A stretch of DNA of 64,000 nucleotides from Faecalibacterium sp. HTF-F. Its GTDB lineage: Bacteria; Bacillota; Clostridia; Oscillospirales; Ruminococcaceae. Below the pieces are notes generated by a model. It was not told the DNA's origin. It did no database searches and worked only from the letters and a program-made list of their open reading frames with translations. Positions 35,172 to 43,700 of the stretch are shown piece by piece. Each line of letters begins with the position of its first letter. Position 1 is the stretch's first letter. The stretch spans positions 558,001 through 622,000 of the forward strand of contig NZ_CP094473.1 of the NCBI RefSeq assembly GCF_023347535.1. The letters run 5' to 3'. The position numbers were made by a program, and so were the translations under genes.

Positions 35172-36527
35172 ATGGCATTTGAATCCCTTACCGACCGCCT
35201 TGCCGGTGTGTTCAAAAAGCTGCGCGGTCACGGCAAGCTGACCGAGGCAGATATCAAGGCCGCCATGCGCGAGGTGCGCATGGCACTGCTGGAAGCGGAT
35301 GTCAACTACAAGGTCGCCAAGGACTTCTGCGCGAAGGTGTCCGAGCGCGCCATGGGTCAGGAGGTCATGGAGAGCCTGACCCCGGCTCAGCAGGTGGTCA
35401 AGATCGTCAACGAAGAGCTGGTTGCCCTGATGGGCGGCAGCGAGGCGGCCCGCCTGAACATCAAGAACAAGGGCCAGACCGTCATCATGCTCTGCGGCCT
35501 GCAGGGCAATGGTAAGACCACCCATGCCGCAAAGCTGGCAAAATACTTTATCAAACAGGGCCGCCGCCCCATGCTGGTGGCCTGCGATATTTACCGCCCT
35601 GCGGCCATCGATCAGCTGCAGGTGGTGGGCAAACAGGCGGGCGCACCGGTGTTCACGCTGCCGGGCGCAAAGCCGCCGGAAATTGCAAAAAAGGCGCTGG
35701 CGCACGCTAAGGATTACGGCAATGACATCGTGATCCTGGATACCGCCGGCCGTCTGCAGATCGACGATGTGCTCATGCAGGAGCTGGTGGATATCAAGGA
35801 AGCCGTTCCTGTGGACGAGACCCTGCTGGTGGTGGACGCCATGGCCGGTCAGGACGCCGTGAACGTTGCCAAGACCTTCAACGAGAAGGTGAGCATCGAC
35901 GGCATCATCCTCACCAAGACCGACGGCGATACCCGCGGCGGTGCGGCACTTTCGGTGCTGGCCGTCACCGGGAAGCCCATCAAGTTCCAGGGCACCGGCG
36001 AAAAGCTGGACGATCTGGATGTGTTCCATCCTGATCGCATGGCAAGCCGCATTCTGGGCATGGGCGATGTGCTGAGCCTGATTGAGCGCGCACAGGAGAC
36101 GGCAGACGAAAAGGCTGCCGAAGAGACCGCCCGGCGGATGATGGAGAACAAGTTCGACATGAACGACATGCTGGACCAGTTCGCACAGATCCGCAAGATG
36201 GGCGGTGCAGGCGCGATGCTGAGCATGCTGCCCGGCGGCAGCGGCATCGATCCCAGTCAGGTCGATGAAAAGGCGTTCGACCGCATTGAGGCCATGATCT
36301 ATTCCATGACCAAGGAAGAGCGCGAGAAGCCCTCCATCATCAACCCCAAGCGCAAGCGCCGCATCGCGGCCGGCAGCGGTACCACCGTGGCCGACGTGAA
36401 CAAGCTGCTCAAGCAGTTTGAGATGATGCAGAAGATGATGAAGCAGTTCAAAAAGAGCCCCAAGGGCTTTGCCCGCCGCTTGGGCGGCATGATGGGAAAT
36501 CCCGGTGCCTTCCGCGGGCTGAAATGA
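35172..36527 (+). CDS. ffh: signal recognition particle protein Ffh
   Basis: A 451-residue GTPase that binds SRP RNA and signal peptides and targets ribosomes to the membrane. N domain residues 1-90; G domain with GLQGNGKTTHAAKLA, DTAGRLQ and TKTDGD; Met-rich M domain from about 300 (MMQKMMKQF near the end). Standard length. GAAAGGAG precedes the ATG. Confidence 0.96.
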   Translation: MAFESLTDRLAGVFKKLRGHGKLTEADIKAAMREVRMALLEADVNYKVAKDFCAKVSERAMGQEVMESLTPAQQVVKIVNEELVALMGGSEAARLNIKNKGQTVIMLCGLQGNGKTTHAAKLAKYFIKQGRRPMLVACDIYRPAAIDQLQVVGKQAGAPVFTLPGAKPPEIAKKALAHAKDYGNDIVILDTAGRLQIDDVLMQELVDIKEAVPVDETLLVVDAMAGQDAVNVAKTFNEKVSIDGIILTKTDGDTRGGAALSVLAVTGKPIKFQGTGEKLDDLDVFHPDRMASRILGMGDVLSLIERAQETADEKAAEETARRMMENKFDMNDMLDQFAQIRKMGGAGAMLSMLPGGSGIDPSQVDEKAFDRIEAMIYSMTKEEREKPSIINPKRKRRIAAGSGTTVADVNKLLKQFEMMQKMMKQFKKSPKGFARRLGGMMGNPGAFRGLK

Positions 36528-36618
36528 TCTTTTGTGATACAACCCCCTTGCGGGTTTGTACAATATAAACAACGCGCCCGCAAGGGCCGCACAAAACAAT
36601 TTTTGGAGGATATTTACC

Positions 36619-36861
36619 ATGGCAGTTAAGATTCGTCTGCGCCGCGTCGGCGCCAAGAAGGCTCCCTTCTATCGTGTTGTTGTTGCTGACAGCCGCTTCC
36701 CCCGCGACGGCCGTTTCATCGAGGAGATCGGCACCTACGATCCCAACCAGGAGCCCTCTGTGATCAAGATCGACGCTGAGAAGGCAAAGCAGTGGATCGC
36801 CAACGGCGCACAGCCCACTGATACCGTTCGCGTCCTGCTGAAGAAGTCCAACGTTCTGTAA
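36619..36861 (+). CDS. rpsP: 30S ribosomal protein S16
   Basis: An 80-residue protein starting [19 protein letters not shown], diagnostic for S16. ATG 36619 follows TTGGAGG; the frame is open upstream but without a site. It lies between ffh and khpA in the usual order. Confidence 0.97.
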   Translation: MAVKIRLRRVGAKKAPFYRVVVADSRFPRDGRFIEEIGTYDPNQEPSVIKIDAEKAKQWIANGAQPTDTVRVLLKKSNVL

Positions 36862-36878
36862 GTAGGGAGGGCTGACTC

Positions 36879-37112
36879 ATGCAGGAGCTGTTGCTGGCAG
36901 TTGCCCGCGGTCTCGTGGAGGACAAAGACGCCGTCAAAGTCACGGTGGACGAGCCCCGCGAGGACGGCACCATCGTCTACCACCTGAGCGTGGCAGAGGG
37001 AGATATGGGCCGTGTCATCGGCAAGCAGGGCCGGATCGCAAAAGCCATTCGTGTGGTGATGCGCGCGGCTGCTGTGCGGGTCGATGAAAAGGTCCTTGTT
37101 GAGATCGACTGA
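36879..37112 (+). CDS. khpA: KH-domain RNA-binding protein KhpA
   Basis: A 77-residue single KH-domain protein (YlqC). The MGRVIGKQGRIAKAIR stretch is the GXXG loop. It acts with KhpB in RNA binding affecting cell envelope growth. TAGGGAGG precedes the ATG, and the gene is 17 bases from rpsP. A strong terminator follows at once. Confidence 0.93.
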   Translation: MQELLLAVARGLVEDKDAVKVTVDEPREDGTIVYHLSVAEGDMGRVIGKQGRIAKAIRVVMRAAAVRVDEKVLVEID

Positions 37113-37121
37113 GCACCCTAC

Positions 37122-37156
37122 AGGCCCTTTGCCCTTGCGGCAAGGGGCCTTTTTGT
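37122..37156 (+). terminator. terminator between khpA and rimM
   Basis: AGGCCCTTTGCC pairs with GGCAAGGGGCCT around TTGC, then five T. It separates rimM-trmD from the upstream cluster. Confidence 0.85.
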
Positions 37157-37169
37157 TTCAGTGGAAGCA

Positions 37170-37291
37170 CCCTCATCCGGCGCTGGCGCGCCACCTTCCC
37201 CCGACTGGGGGAAGGCTTTCCCGGCCGATGCACTTTCATAAGGCTTCCCCCGGCCGGGGGAAGCTGTCGAACGCAGTGAGACTGATGAGGG
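37170..37291. repeat. family C inverted-repeat element without cargo
   Basis: Left arm 37170-37218 starts CCCTCATCCGG and contains CTTCCCCC / GGGGGAAGG; right arm (about 37240-37291) is its imperfect reverse complement ending CTGATGAGGG. The arms match those around the DUF559 gene at 27443-27925. Only about 20 bases separate them. Confidence 0.75.
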
Positions 37292-37328
37292 CGTATTGGC
37301 GCAAGTTTGATAACACAGGAGCAAAAAT

Positions 37329-37865
37329 ATGCAGCAATATCTGGAAGCGGGCAAGGTCGTGACCACCCACGGCGTGCGCGGCGAAATGAAGCTGGAGCTT
37401 TGGTGCGACGGCGTCAACTTTCTGAAAAAGGTGGGCAGACTGTATGCATCGGCCCAGGGCGGCAGGGCATGGAAGATCGTCTCCATCCGTGCGCAGGGCC
37501 AGATGGCGCTGCTGCAGCTGGAGGGCGTCAACGACATGGACGCCGCCCGTGCGCTGCGCGGGCAGGTGTTTTACTTTGACCGCAACGACGCCACCCTGCC
37601 CGCAGGCCGCTGGTATGTGGCCGACCTCATCGGGTGTGAAGTGCGGGATGCCGACACCGGCAGGGTGTACGGCGTTGTGACCAGCGTGGACCATCCCGGT
37701 GCACAGGATATCTACACCGTCAAAGCCCCCAGCGGCAAGGAATATATGTTCCCGGGCGTGGACGCCTTTTTGAAAGAGCGCAACCCGCCGGAGGGCTATC
37801 TCCTTGTCACCCCCATCCCGGGCCTGCTGGATGACGACTTTGACAGCGAACGGGAGGAAGAGTGA
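37329..37865 (+). CDS. rimM: 16S rRNA processing protein RimM
   Basis: A 178-residue 30S maturation factor. N-terminal EAGKVVTTHGVRGEMKLELW is the RimM barrel signature, and the PRC-barrel half carries GRWYVADLIGCEVRD and YMFPGVDAFL. CAGGAGC precedes the ATG. It is followed by trmD after three bases. The promoter must lie in the 37157-37328 gap or come from readthrough. Confidence 0.94.
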   Translation: MQQYLEAGKVVTTHGVRGEMKLELWCDGVNFLKKVGRLYASAQGGRAWKIVSIRAQGQMALLQLEGVNDMDAARALRGQVFYFDRNDATLPAGRWYVADLIGCEVRDADTGRVYGVVTSVDHPGAQDIYTVKAPSGKEYMFPGVDAFLKERNPPEGYLLVTPIPGLLDDDFDSEREEE

Positions 37866-37868
37866 GCT

Positions 37869-39116
37869 ATGGGGATGCGCGTGGACATCGTGACCCTGTT
37901 CCCGGAAATGTGCCAGCAGGTGCTGGATGCCAGCATCATCGGGCGCGCGGCAAAGAAGGGCTTTATTGAGACCCACTGCCACCAGATCCGGGACTACACC
38001 CTGAACAAACAGAAGCAGACCGACGATTACCCCTACGGCGGCGGCTGCGGCATGGTGCTGTATGCCCAGCCCATCGCAGACTGCCTGCGTGCCGTGCAGC
38101 AGGAAGTGGCTGCACAGGGCCGTCCGGCCCCGCATATCGTGTTCCTGACGGCAGGCGGCCAGCGCTATACCGAGGAGCACGCAAAGCGGCTGGCCCAGTA
38201 CGATAACCTGACACTGGTATGCGGCCACTATGAGGGCATCGACGAGCGCGTGATCGAGGCGTTTGCAGATGAAGAAATCTCCATCGGTGACTACATCCTC
38301 ACCGGCGGCGAGCTGGCCAGCCTTGTGGTGGCAGACAGTGTGCTGCGCCTGAAGCCCGGCGTGCTGGCAGAGCAGAAGGGCTATGAGGAAGAAAGCTACT
38401 GGGACGGCCTGCTGGAGTATCCCCAGTACACCCGCCCCGAGGTGTGGGAGGGCCGCGCGGTGCCGCAGGTGCTGCTGGGCGGCGACCACCAGAAGATCGA
38501 TGCATGGCGCAGTGAGCAGAGCCGGGAGCGCACCCGCCTGCGCCGCCCGGAGCTGTATGAGCAGTGGTGCAGGAGCCACCCTGTGGAGGAACTGCCCAAG
38601 TGGAAGCGCGGCGAGAACATGCGCCTTGTCAAGACCGATGAGCAGTTTGCCGCCGCCGCCCACATCTTTGTGGAGGGACGGCGTGCGACCTGTGCCGAGA
38701 ACTGGACCCCGGAATACTGTGCCTGCCTCAACGAGGAAGAGTACCTGCTGCAGCTGCGGCAGGAAAAGGCCGCCGGCTGGGTATGTTATCTGCATACCAC
38801 CAAGGAGGTGCCGGACGGCATCGTGAGCATCAACCACAAGGTGGGGCACATTGAACATCTGTTCGTAACCGAAGAGGCGCGCGGCAGGGGCATCGGCATG
38901 AAGATGCTGGACTTTGCCCGCAAAAAGCTCAGCGAGCACGAGCACCCGGTGCTGAGCGTGCTGAACACCAACACCCGGGCCATTGCGCTTTACACCCGCA
39001 TGGGCTGGAAAATGACCAGCGGCACCGAGCTGGAATTCACGCCGGAGCAGTATCCGGCTGTGGTGAAAAAGTGCGCGCTGGTCTGGATGCGGTACGAGGG
39101 CGGTGCACAGAAGTGA
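37869..39116 (+). CDS. trmD: tRNA (guanine37-N1)-methyltransferase TrmD fused to a GNAT acetyltransferase
   Basis: A 415-residue fusion. Residues 1-245 are TrmD: VDIVTLFPEM, LVCGHYEGIDERV, and the knotted SAM site ISIGDYILTGGELA. Residues 252-412 are a GNAT domain: FVTEEARGRGIGMKML (332-347) is the acetyl-CoA loop and AIALYTRMGW (371-380) motif B. TrmD methylates G37 of tRNAs to prevent frameshifting; the GNAT substrate is unknown. M251 has no ribosome binding site before it, so the two domains are made as one chain. rplS, which usually follows trmD, is absent. Confidence 0.9.
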   Translation: MGMRVDIVTLFPEMCQQVLDASIIGRAAKKGFIETHCHQIRDYTLNKQKQTDDYPYGGGCGMVLYAQPIADCLRAVQQEVAAQGRPAPHIVFLTAGGQRYTEEHAKRLAQYDNLTLVCGHYEGIDERVIEAFADEEISIGDYILTGGELASLVVADSVLRLKPGVLAEQKGYEEESYWDGLLEYPQYTRPEVWEGRAVPQVLLGGDHQKIDAWRSEQSRERTRLRRPELYEQWCRSHPVEELPKWKRGENMRLVKTDEQFAAAAHIFVEGRRATCAENWTPEYCACLNEEEYLLQLRQEKAAGWVCYLHTTKEVPDGIVSINHKVGHIEHLFVTEEARGRGIGMKMLDFARKKLSEHEHPVLSVLNTNTRAIALYTRMGWKMTSGTELEFTPEQYPAVVKKCALVWMRYEGGAQK

Positions 39117-39446
39117 TCCCCGGCTCCGGCCAGGGGCGCACAAAAGCGGGAAAACGGGTGCGCAAAGCATGGCAGCAGGTGCCGAAAACGTACAAAAATG
39201 ACAGAGTTATGGGCCGACGGTCGAAAAAATGTTGAAAACTTTTGTATCTACCCTCTAACCTTCGGGGAATAATTTTATTATCTTTGTACAAATAATGAAA
39301 AATGGGCCCCTTTTCATTGGAGAAACCGCCAAAAATACGCCGGAGGGCTGTACAACCGTTTCGACTTGCGCTAAAATAATCGTAACGCAACAGGCACAGG
39401 ATACAGATTCTATACCCAAAACGATATTAGATAGGAGCGCTTTACT
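39117..39446 (+). other. 330-base gap upstream of ptsH
   Basis: No gene is seen. The stretch is A/T-rich from about 39180 on. A TAAAAT box near 39371 with CTGTAC about 18 bases before it could be the HPr promoter. AGGAGCGC before 39447 is the ribosome binding site. A GGGCCCC palindrome lies near 39305. Confidence 0.4.
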
Positions 39447-39710
39447 ATGTACGTGAAAGAAGTTACCGTTGAAAATCAGGTTGGTCTGCACGCTCGTCCG
39501 GCTACCTTCTTCATCCAGAAGGCTAACGAGTTCAAGTCTTCCATCTGGGTCGAGAAGGAAGAACGCCGCGTGAACGCAAAGAGCCTGCTGGGCGTTCTGT
39601 CTCTGGGCATCGTGGGCGGCACCACCATCCGCATCATCGCTGACGGCGCTGATGAGCAGGCTGCAGTGGACGGCCTGATCAAGCTGGTGGAGTCCGGCTT
39701 TGCGGAGTAA
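39447..39710 (+). CDS. ptsH: phosphocarrier protein HPr
   Basis: An 87-residue cytoplasmic protein of the phosphotransferase system. H15 in QVGLHARPA is the PEP-dependent site, and S46 in AKSLLGVLSLG is the regulatory site used by HPr kinase, so it can serve both transport and CcpA-type control. The presence of H15 excludes Crh. ptsI does not follow; the gene stands alone between a long leader and the terminator at 39729. Confidence 0.95.
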   Translation: MYVKEVTVENQVGLHARPATFFIQKANEFKSSIWVEKEERRVNAKSLLGVLSLGIVGGTTIRIIADGADEQAAVDGLIKLVESGFAE

Positions 39711-39728
39711 TCTGTACCAATAAAATGG

Positions 39729-39757
39729 AGCGGCGGGGGAACCTGCCGCTTTTTTGT
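39729..39757 (+). terminator. terminator after ptsH
   Basis: AGCGGCGGG pairs with CCTGCCGCT around GGAA, followed by six T. Confidence 0.85.
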
Positions 39758-39777
39758 TTTTTGCTTAAGGAGATGCC

Positions 39778-41625
39778 ATGACCAAAGCGGAACTCTACCA
39801 GAAGGCCTGTATGCTGCCGCTGCTGCCCGGGGTGTATATCATCCGGGATAAAAGCGACACCATCATTTATATCGGCAAGGCAAAGCGGCTGCGCATCCGG
39901 GTGAGCCAGTATTTCCGCGAGGGCGTGCCCCACGACAACAAGGTCAGCCAGATGATCGCCCACGCCTATGCGTTTGATGTCATCGTCTGCCAGAGCGAGT
40001 TCGAGGCACTGGTGCTGGAAGCAAGCCAGATCAAGGCCCACACTCCCAAGTACAACATCCTGCTGAAGGACGACAAGGGCTACAGCTATATCAAGGTGAC
40101 AAAGGAGCCATGGCCCCGGCTCTCCTTCGTGCTGCAAAAGGAGGAGGACGATGCCGAGTATATCGGCCCCTATACCTCCAGTTTTGCGGCCCGGCAGATG
40201 GCGGAAACGGCCATGGATGCCTTTCTGCTGCCGCGCTGCAATAAGCGTTTCCCGCAGGAGATCGGCAGGGGACGCCCCTGCCTGAATGCGCACATCGGCA
40301 AATGCATGGCAGTGTGCAGCGGAAAGATCTGCTGCGAGACCTACAACGAGGCGGTCAAGAATGCTGTGCACCTGATCCGCTACGGCAAAAAGGACATCCT
40401 GAAGATCCTCAACGAGCGGATGCAGGAGGCCTCGGACCGGCTGGAATTTGAGACGGCGGCCCTGCTGCGGGACCAGATCGCAGCCATCACCAAGGTGAGC
40501 GCCGGGCAGAAGGTCATTGTGGACCCGGATGTGGAGATGGATGTGGTGGCGCTGGCAGGCACGCCGGACAGCGTGTGTGCGGCGGTGCTGCGCTTCCGGG
40601 ACGGACGGCTGACCGACAAGCGGGAGTTTTTGTTCCACGATACCTCGGATATCGCCGCCGTGCGGGAGGAATTTCTGCCCCGGTATTATCTGGATGACGA
40701 GCAGATCCCCAAGATCATTGCGGTGGACGAGCTGCCGCCGGACAGCGATGCCTTGCAGCAGGCGCTGAACGAAAAGCGCGGCAGCGAGGTGCAGCTGTAT
40801 GTGCCCCAGCGGGGCGATAAGGCCCATCTGGTGGAGATGGCCCACACCAACGCGGTGGAGCGTCTTGCCCGGGAGAGCGGCCGTTACGCCCGGGAGGAAA
40901 AACTGCTGGACGAGCTGGCGCAGGTGCTGGGCCTTGCAAAGCCGCCCCGGGCTATTGAGAGCTACGATATCTCCAACTGGGGCGATGGCTCCAGCGTCTG
41001 CGGCATGGTCACCTTCAGGGATGGCAAGCCCTATAAGGCGGGCTACCGCAGATTCAAAATGAAGACGGTGGCGGGCACTGACGACTATGCATCGCTGGCA
41101 GAGACCGTCTCCCGACGGGCGGCAGAGTATGAAAAGTACGCAGAGCTTGCAAAAAAGGGAGAACCCTGCAGCAACTGGTTCGGGCAGAAGCCGGATCTGC
41201 TTTTGATGGACGGCGGCAGGGGGCAGGTGAGCGCGGCAAAAGAAGCACTGGCCGGGACTGCCCTTGCGGATGTGCCGCTCTACGGCATGGTGAAGGACGA
41301 CCACCACCGTACCCGTGCCATCGTGGACAGCGAGGGGCGGGAAATTGCCATCAACATGAACCGGGGCACCTTTACTTTTATCACGGCCATTCAGGACGAG
41401 ACCCATCGCTTTGCCAATGCCTACCGCAAGCAGCAGATGAAGCAGAAGAGTTATTCCTCCACCCTGACCGAGATCCCCGGCATCGGCCCCAAGACAGCCA
41501 AGGCGCTGATGGCCCAGTTCAAAAGCGTAGGCGCGGTGAAGGAAGCCACGCCTGACCAGCTGGAAAACACCCCCGGCGTGGGGAAACAGACGGCACAGAC
41601 CATCTACGAGTATTTTCACGCATAA
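39778..41625 (+). CDS. uvrC: excinuclease ABC subunit C
   Basis: A 615-residue nuclease of nucleotide excision repair that makes both cuts around a lesion with UvrB. N-terminal GIY-YIG domain (GVYIIRDKSDTIIYIGKAKR), the UvrB-binding helix near residue 205-230 (LEFETAALLRDQI), an RNase H-like C-terminal domain (IESYDISNWGDGSSVCGMV), and a helix-hairpin-helix end (IPGIGPKTAKALM). Length is normal. AAGGAG precedes the ATG. Confidence 0.96.
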   Translation: MTKAELYQKACMLPLLPGVYIIRDKSDTIIYIGKAKRLRIRVSQYFREGVPHDNKVSQMIAHAYAFDVIVCQSEFEALVLEASQIKAHTPKYNILLKDDKGYSYIKVTKEPWPRLSFVLQKEEDDAEYIGPYTSSFAARQMAETAMDAFLLPRCNKRFPQEIGRGRPCLNAHIGKCMAVCSGKICCETYNEAVKNAVHLIRYGKKDILKILNERMQEASDRLEFETAALLRDQIAAITKVSAGQKVIVDPDVEMDVVALAGTPDSVCAAVLRFRDGRLTDKREFLFHDTSDIAAVREEFLPRYYLDDEQIPKIIAVDELPPDSDALQQALNEKRGSEVQLYVPQRGDKAHLVEMAHTNAVERLARESGRYAREEKLLDELAQVLGLAKPPRAIESYDISNWGDGSSVCGMVTFRDGKPYKAGYRRFKMKTVAGTDDYASLAETVSRRAAEYEKYAELAKKGEPCSNWFGQKPDLLLMDGGRGQVSAAKEALAGTALADVPLYGMVKDDHHRTRAIVDSEGREIAINMNRGTFTFITAIQDETHRFANAYRKQQMKQKSYSSTLTEIPGIGPKTAKALMAQFKSVGAVKEATPDQLENTPGVGKQTAQTIYEYFHA

Positions 41626-41627
41626 AA

Positions 41628-41680
41628 CCCTCTCAGTCATCGCTGCGCGATACCAGCTCTCCCGAAAGGGAGAGCTTTTT
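41628..41680 (+). terminator. terminator after uvrC, related to family C arm
   Basis: The stem AGCTCTCCC / GGGAGAGCT (41655-41673 region, loop GAAA) plus five T is a good terminator. The sequence before it (CTCTCAGTCATCGCTGCGCG) resembles family C arms, so a mobile repeat may have supplied the terminator. Confidence 0.7.
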
Positions 41681-41740
41681 GCATTCAGATGCAATGAATG
41701 TGCAGAGCTGAAAAAAACGCGATTGATACATTTACCGGTT

Positions 41741-41857
41741 ACGGCCCTTTCCGTGAAAAGACAAAACCCGGCAGACCGCAGTCTGCCGGGTTTTGCAATA
41801 TTAAAATGAATTTTCCGCTGAAAATGCCCAGAGCAAAGCGGAGGGCATTCAAATGAT
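41741..41857 (-). repeat. family A element (copy A7)
   Basis: Reverse orientation. CTTTCCGTGAAAAG, hairpin 2 at 41762-41776 with 41781-41795 (15 bp perfect, loop TGCG on the minus strand), then ATTTTCCGCTGAAAATGCCC and GAGCAAAGCGGAGGGCATT. Between convergent uvrC and the amino acid binding protein gene. Confidence 0.87.
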
Positions 41858-42706
41858 TCAGTTCTCCGCAGAAATATCCTGACCGAAATACTTCTCGCTC
41901 AGCTCTTTCAGGGTGCCATCGGCACGCAGCTCCTCAATGGCGGTGTTGATGGCTTCCAGCAGGGTGGCGCTGGCATCACCCTTGCGCAGGGGGATGGCAA
42001 CGTGAGAAGCGTCCTCGGTCTGGGCCACCAGCTTGAAATCTGCGTCCGGGTGGACGTTCAGGTAATCGTAGAAGGAAACATCGGCGTTCAGAGTGGCGTC
42101 GATGCGGCCAGCGGTGAGTAGCTGGATGGTCTCTTCCAGTGTGTCGATGCCCTGCACGGTGGCGCCATAGCTTTCGGCCAGCTCCATGTAGGTGGAAGCC
42201 AGACTGTTGGCGGTGGTCTTGCCCTTCAGGTCTTCAAAGCTGGTGATGTCCTCGTTGTCCTTGCGGACGGCAAGGGCGGTGTGGATGTAGCCGTAGGGCA
42301 CAGTGAAATCATAGGTCTTGGCGCGCTCGTCGGTCACTTCCACGCCGTTGCACACGATGTCGTAGCGGCCTGCGTCCAGACCGGCAAACAGGCTGTCCCA
42401 GTCGCTTTCCACGTACTCCGGCTCCACACCCAGCTTTTCGGCAATGGCGCGGGACACCTCCACGTCGTAGCCCACAAGGGTGTCGCTCTCATCATGGAAG
42501 CTCCAGGGCTGCCATGCGCCTTCCAGGGCAACGATCAGTTTGCCGCTGGACTGGATGCTGGACAGCTGGTCGCTGGCAGCAGGAGCCACAGAGGCGGCCG
42601 TGCCGGAAGCAGCGGTGGAGCTGGAAGAATTGGAGCAGCCAGCCAGAGTCAGCACACCGGCAGCGGCCATGACGCTCATAAGAGAAATAAAGGTTCTGCG
42701 TTTCAT
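41858..42706 (-). CDS. polar amino acid ABC transporter substrate-binding protein
   Basis: A 282-residue lipoprotein of binding protein family 3. The signal MKRRTFISLMSV... ends in LAGC with C24. GKLIVALEGAWQPWSFHDES, EYVESDWDSLFAGLDAGRYD and GVEVTDERAKTYDFTVPYGY are family patterns; the WDSLFAGL and TDERAK forms are common in cystine binders, so cystine is a candidate substrate. Encoded upstream of nothing on this strand: it is the last gene of a permease-ATPase-binding protein transcript, separated from the ATPase by a hairpin pair. Confidence 0.9.
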   Translation of the reverse strand: MKRRTFISLMSVMAAAGVLTLAGCSNSSSSTAASGTAASVAPAASDQLSSIQSSGKLIVALEGAWQPWSFHDESDTLVGYDVEVSRAIAEKLGVEPEYVESDWDSLFAGLDAGRYDIVCNGVEVTDERAKTYDFTVPYGYIHTALAVRKDNEDITSFEDLKGKTTANSLASTYMELAESYGATVQGIDTLEETIQLLTAGRIDATLNADVSFYDYLNVHPDADFKLVAQTEDASHVAIPLRKGDASATLLEAINTAIEELRADGTLKELSEKYFGQDISAEN

Positions 42707-42746
42707 AGTTGGATTCCCTTTCCTCTATAAAAATATTTGTGAAATA

Positions 42747-42860
42747 AACTCCTTCAGGCACAGCTGACGCTGCGCCAGCTCCCTCAAAGAGGGAGACTTT
42801 CTGGTTTTGCCAAAGGCCCCATCCCAGAGGGGGCTGTCTGCGAAGCAGACTGGGGGAGTT
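42747..42860. repeat. family C-like inverted-repeat element inside the amino acid ABC operon
   Basis: AACTCCTTCAGGCACAGCTG at the left and AGACTGGGGGAGTTGG at the right are imperfect inverted repeats; each arm also folds (CTCCCTCAAAGAGGGAG). It fills the gap between the ATPase and binding protein genes. Confidence 0.65.
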
Positions 42861-42869
42861 GGTTAAACC

Positions 42870-43682
42870 TCACTCGGTGTGAGCAATCTTGCGCAAAAAT
42901 TCGCGGGTACGCTCCTCTTTCGGGTCTGCAAAGAACTGGCGGGAGGGAGCCTGCTCCACCACTACGCCGTTCTCCATGAAAACGGTCTTGGAGGAAACAT
43001 TGCGGGCAAAGCCCATCTCGTGGGTGACCACCAGCATGGTCATGCCCTCTTCGGCCAGCTGCCGCATGACCGAGAGCACCTCACCGGTCAATTCCGGGTC
43101 CAGCGCGCTGGTGGGCTCGTCAAAATAGATGATCTCCGGGTCAGACGCCAGTGCCCGGGCAATGGCCACGCGCTGCTGCTGGCCGCCGGAAAGCTGACGA
43201 GGGTAGGAGTCTGCCCGGTCGGCAAGGCCCACTTTTGCCAGCATTTTCATACCCACGGCGTCCGCCTGCTCTCTGGGCATCCTGCGGGCCACGATCAGCC
43301 CCTCGGTCACGTTCTGCAGAGCGGTCTTGTTCCGGAAGAGGTTGTAGTTCTGGAACACAAAGGCCGTCTTTTTGCGCAGGCGGGCGATGTCGGCCCGGTT
43401 TGCATGGGCCAGATCAAAGCTCTCGCCGTCAAGGATCAGCTGGCCAGCGTCGGCAGTCTCAAGAAAGTTCAGACACCGCAGCAGGGTGGTCTTGCCGGAG
43501 CCGGAGGGGCCGAGAATGGCCACCACATCGCCCTTTTCAACGGTCAGGTCCACCCCGCGCAGCACCTGCAGCTCTTGGGCAGCCTTTCGCGCACCGGGAC
43601 GGTGGAAGATGCCCGCATGCAGGCCGGGCTTTGCATCAGTGCGGAATGTTTTCTGCACATTGCGGATCTCTAACATTGCCAT
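42870..43682 (-). CDS. amino acid ABC transporter ATP-binding protein (GlnQ type)
   Basis: A 270-residue ATPase. Walker A GPSGSGKTT, Q-loop VFQNYNLF, signature LSGGQQQR, Walker B EIIYFDEPTSALD, switch His in VVTHEMGFA. An extra stretch of about 25 residues (TDAKPGLHAGIFHRPGARKA, residues 13-32) interrupts the first strands; most GlnQ proteins lack it. ATG 43682 follows GGAGTG. It powers the importer made with the genes at 43701 and 41858. Confidence 0.92.
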   Translation of the reverse strand: MAMLEIRNVQKTFRTDAKPGLHAGIFHRPGARKAAQELQVLRGVDLTVEKGDVVAILGPSGSGKTTLLRCLNFLETADAGQLILDGESFDLAHANRADIARLRKKTAFVFQNYNLFRNKTALQNVTEGLIVARRMPREQADAVGMKMLAKVGLADRADSYPRQLSGGQQQRVAIARALASDPEIIYFDEPTSALDPELTGEVLSVMRQLAEEGMTMLVVTHEMGFARNVSSKTVFMENGVVVEQAPSRQFFADPKEERTREFLRKIAHTE

Positions 43683-43700
43683 AAAACCCACACTCCTTTC

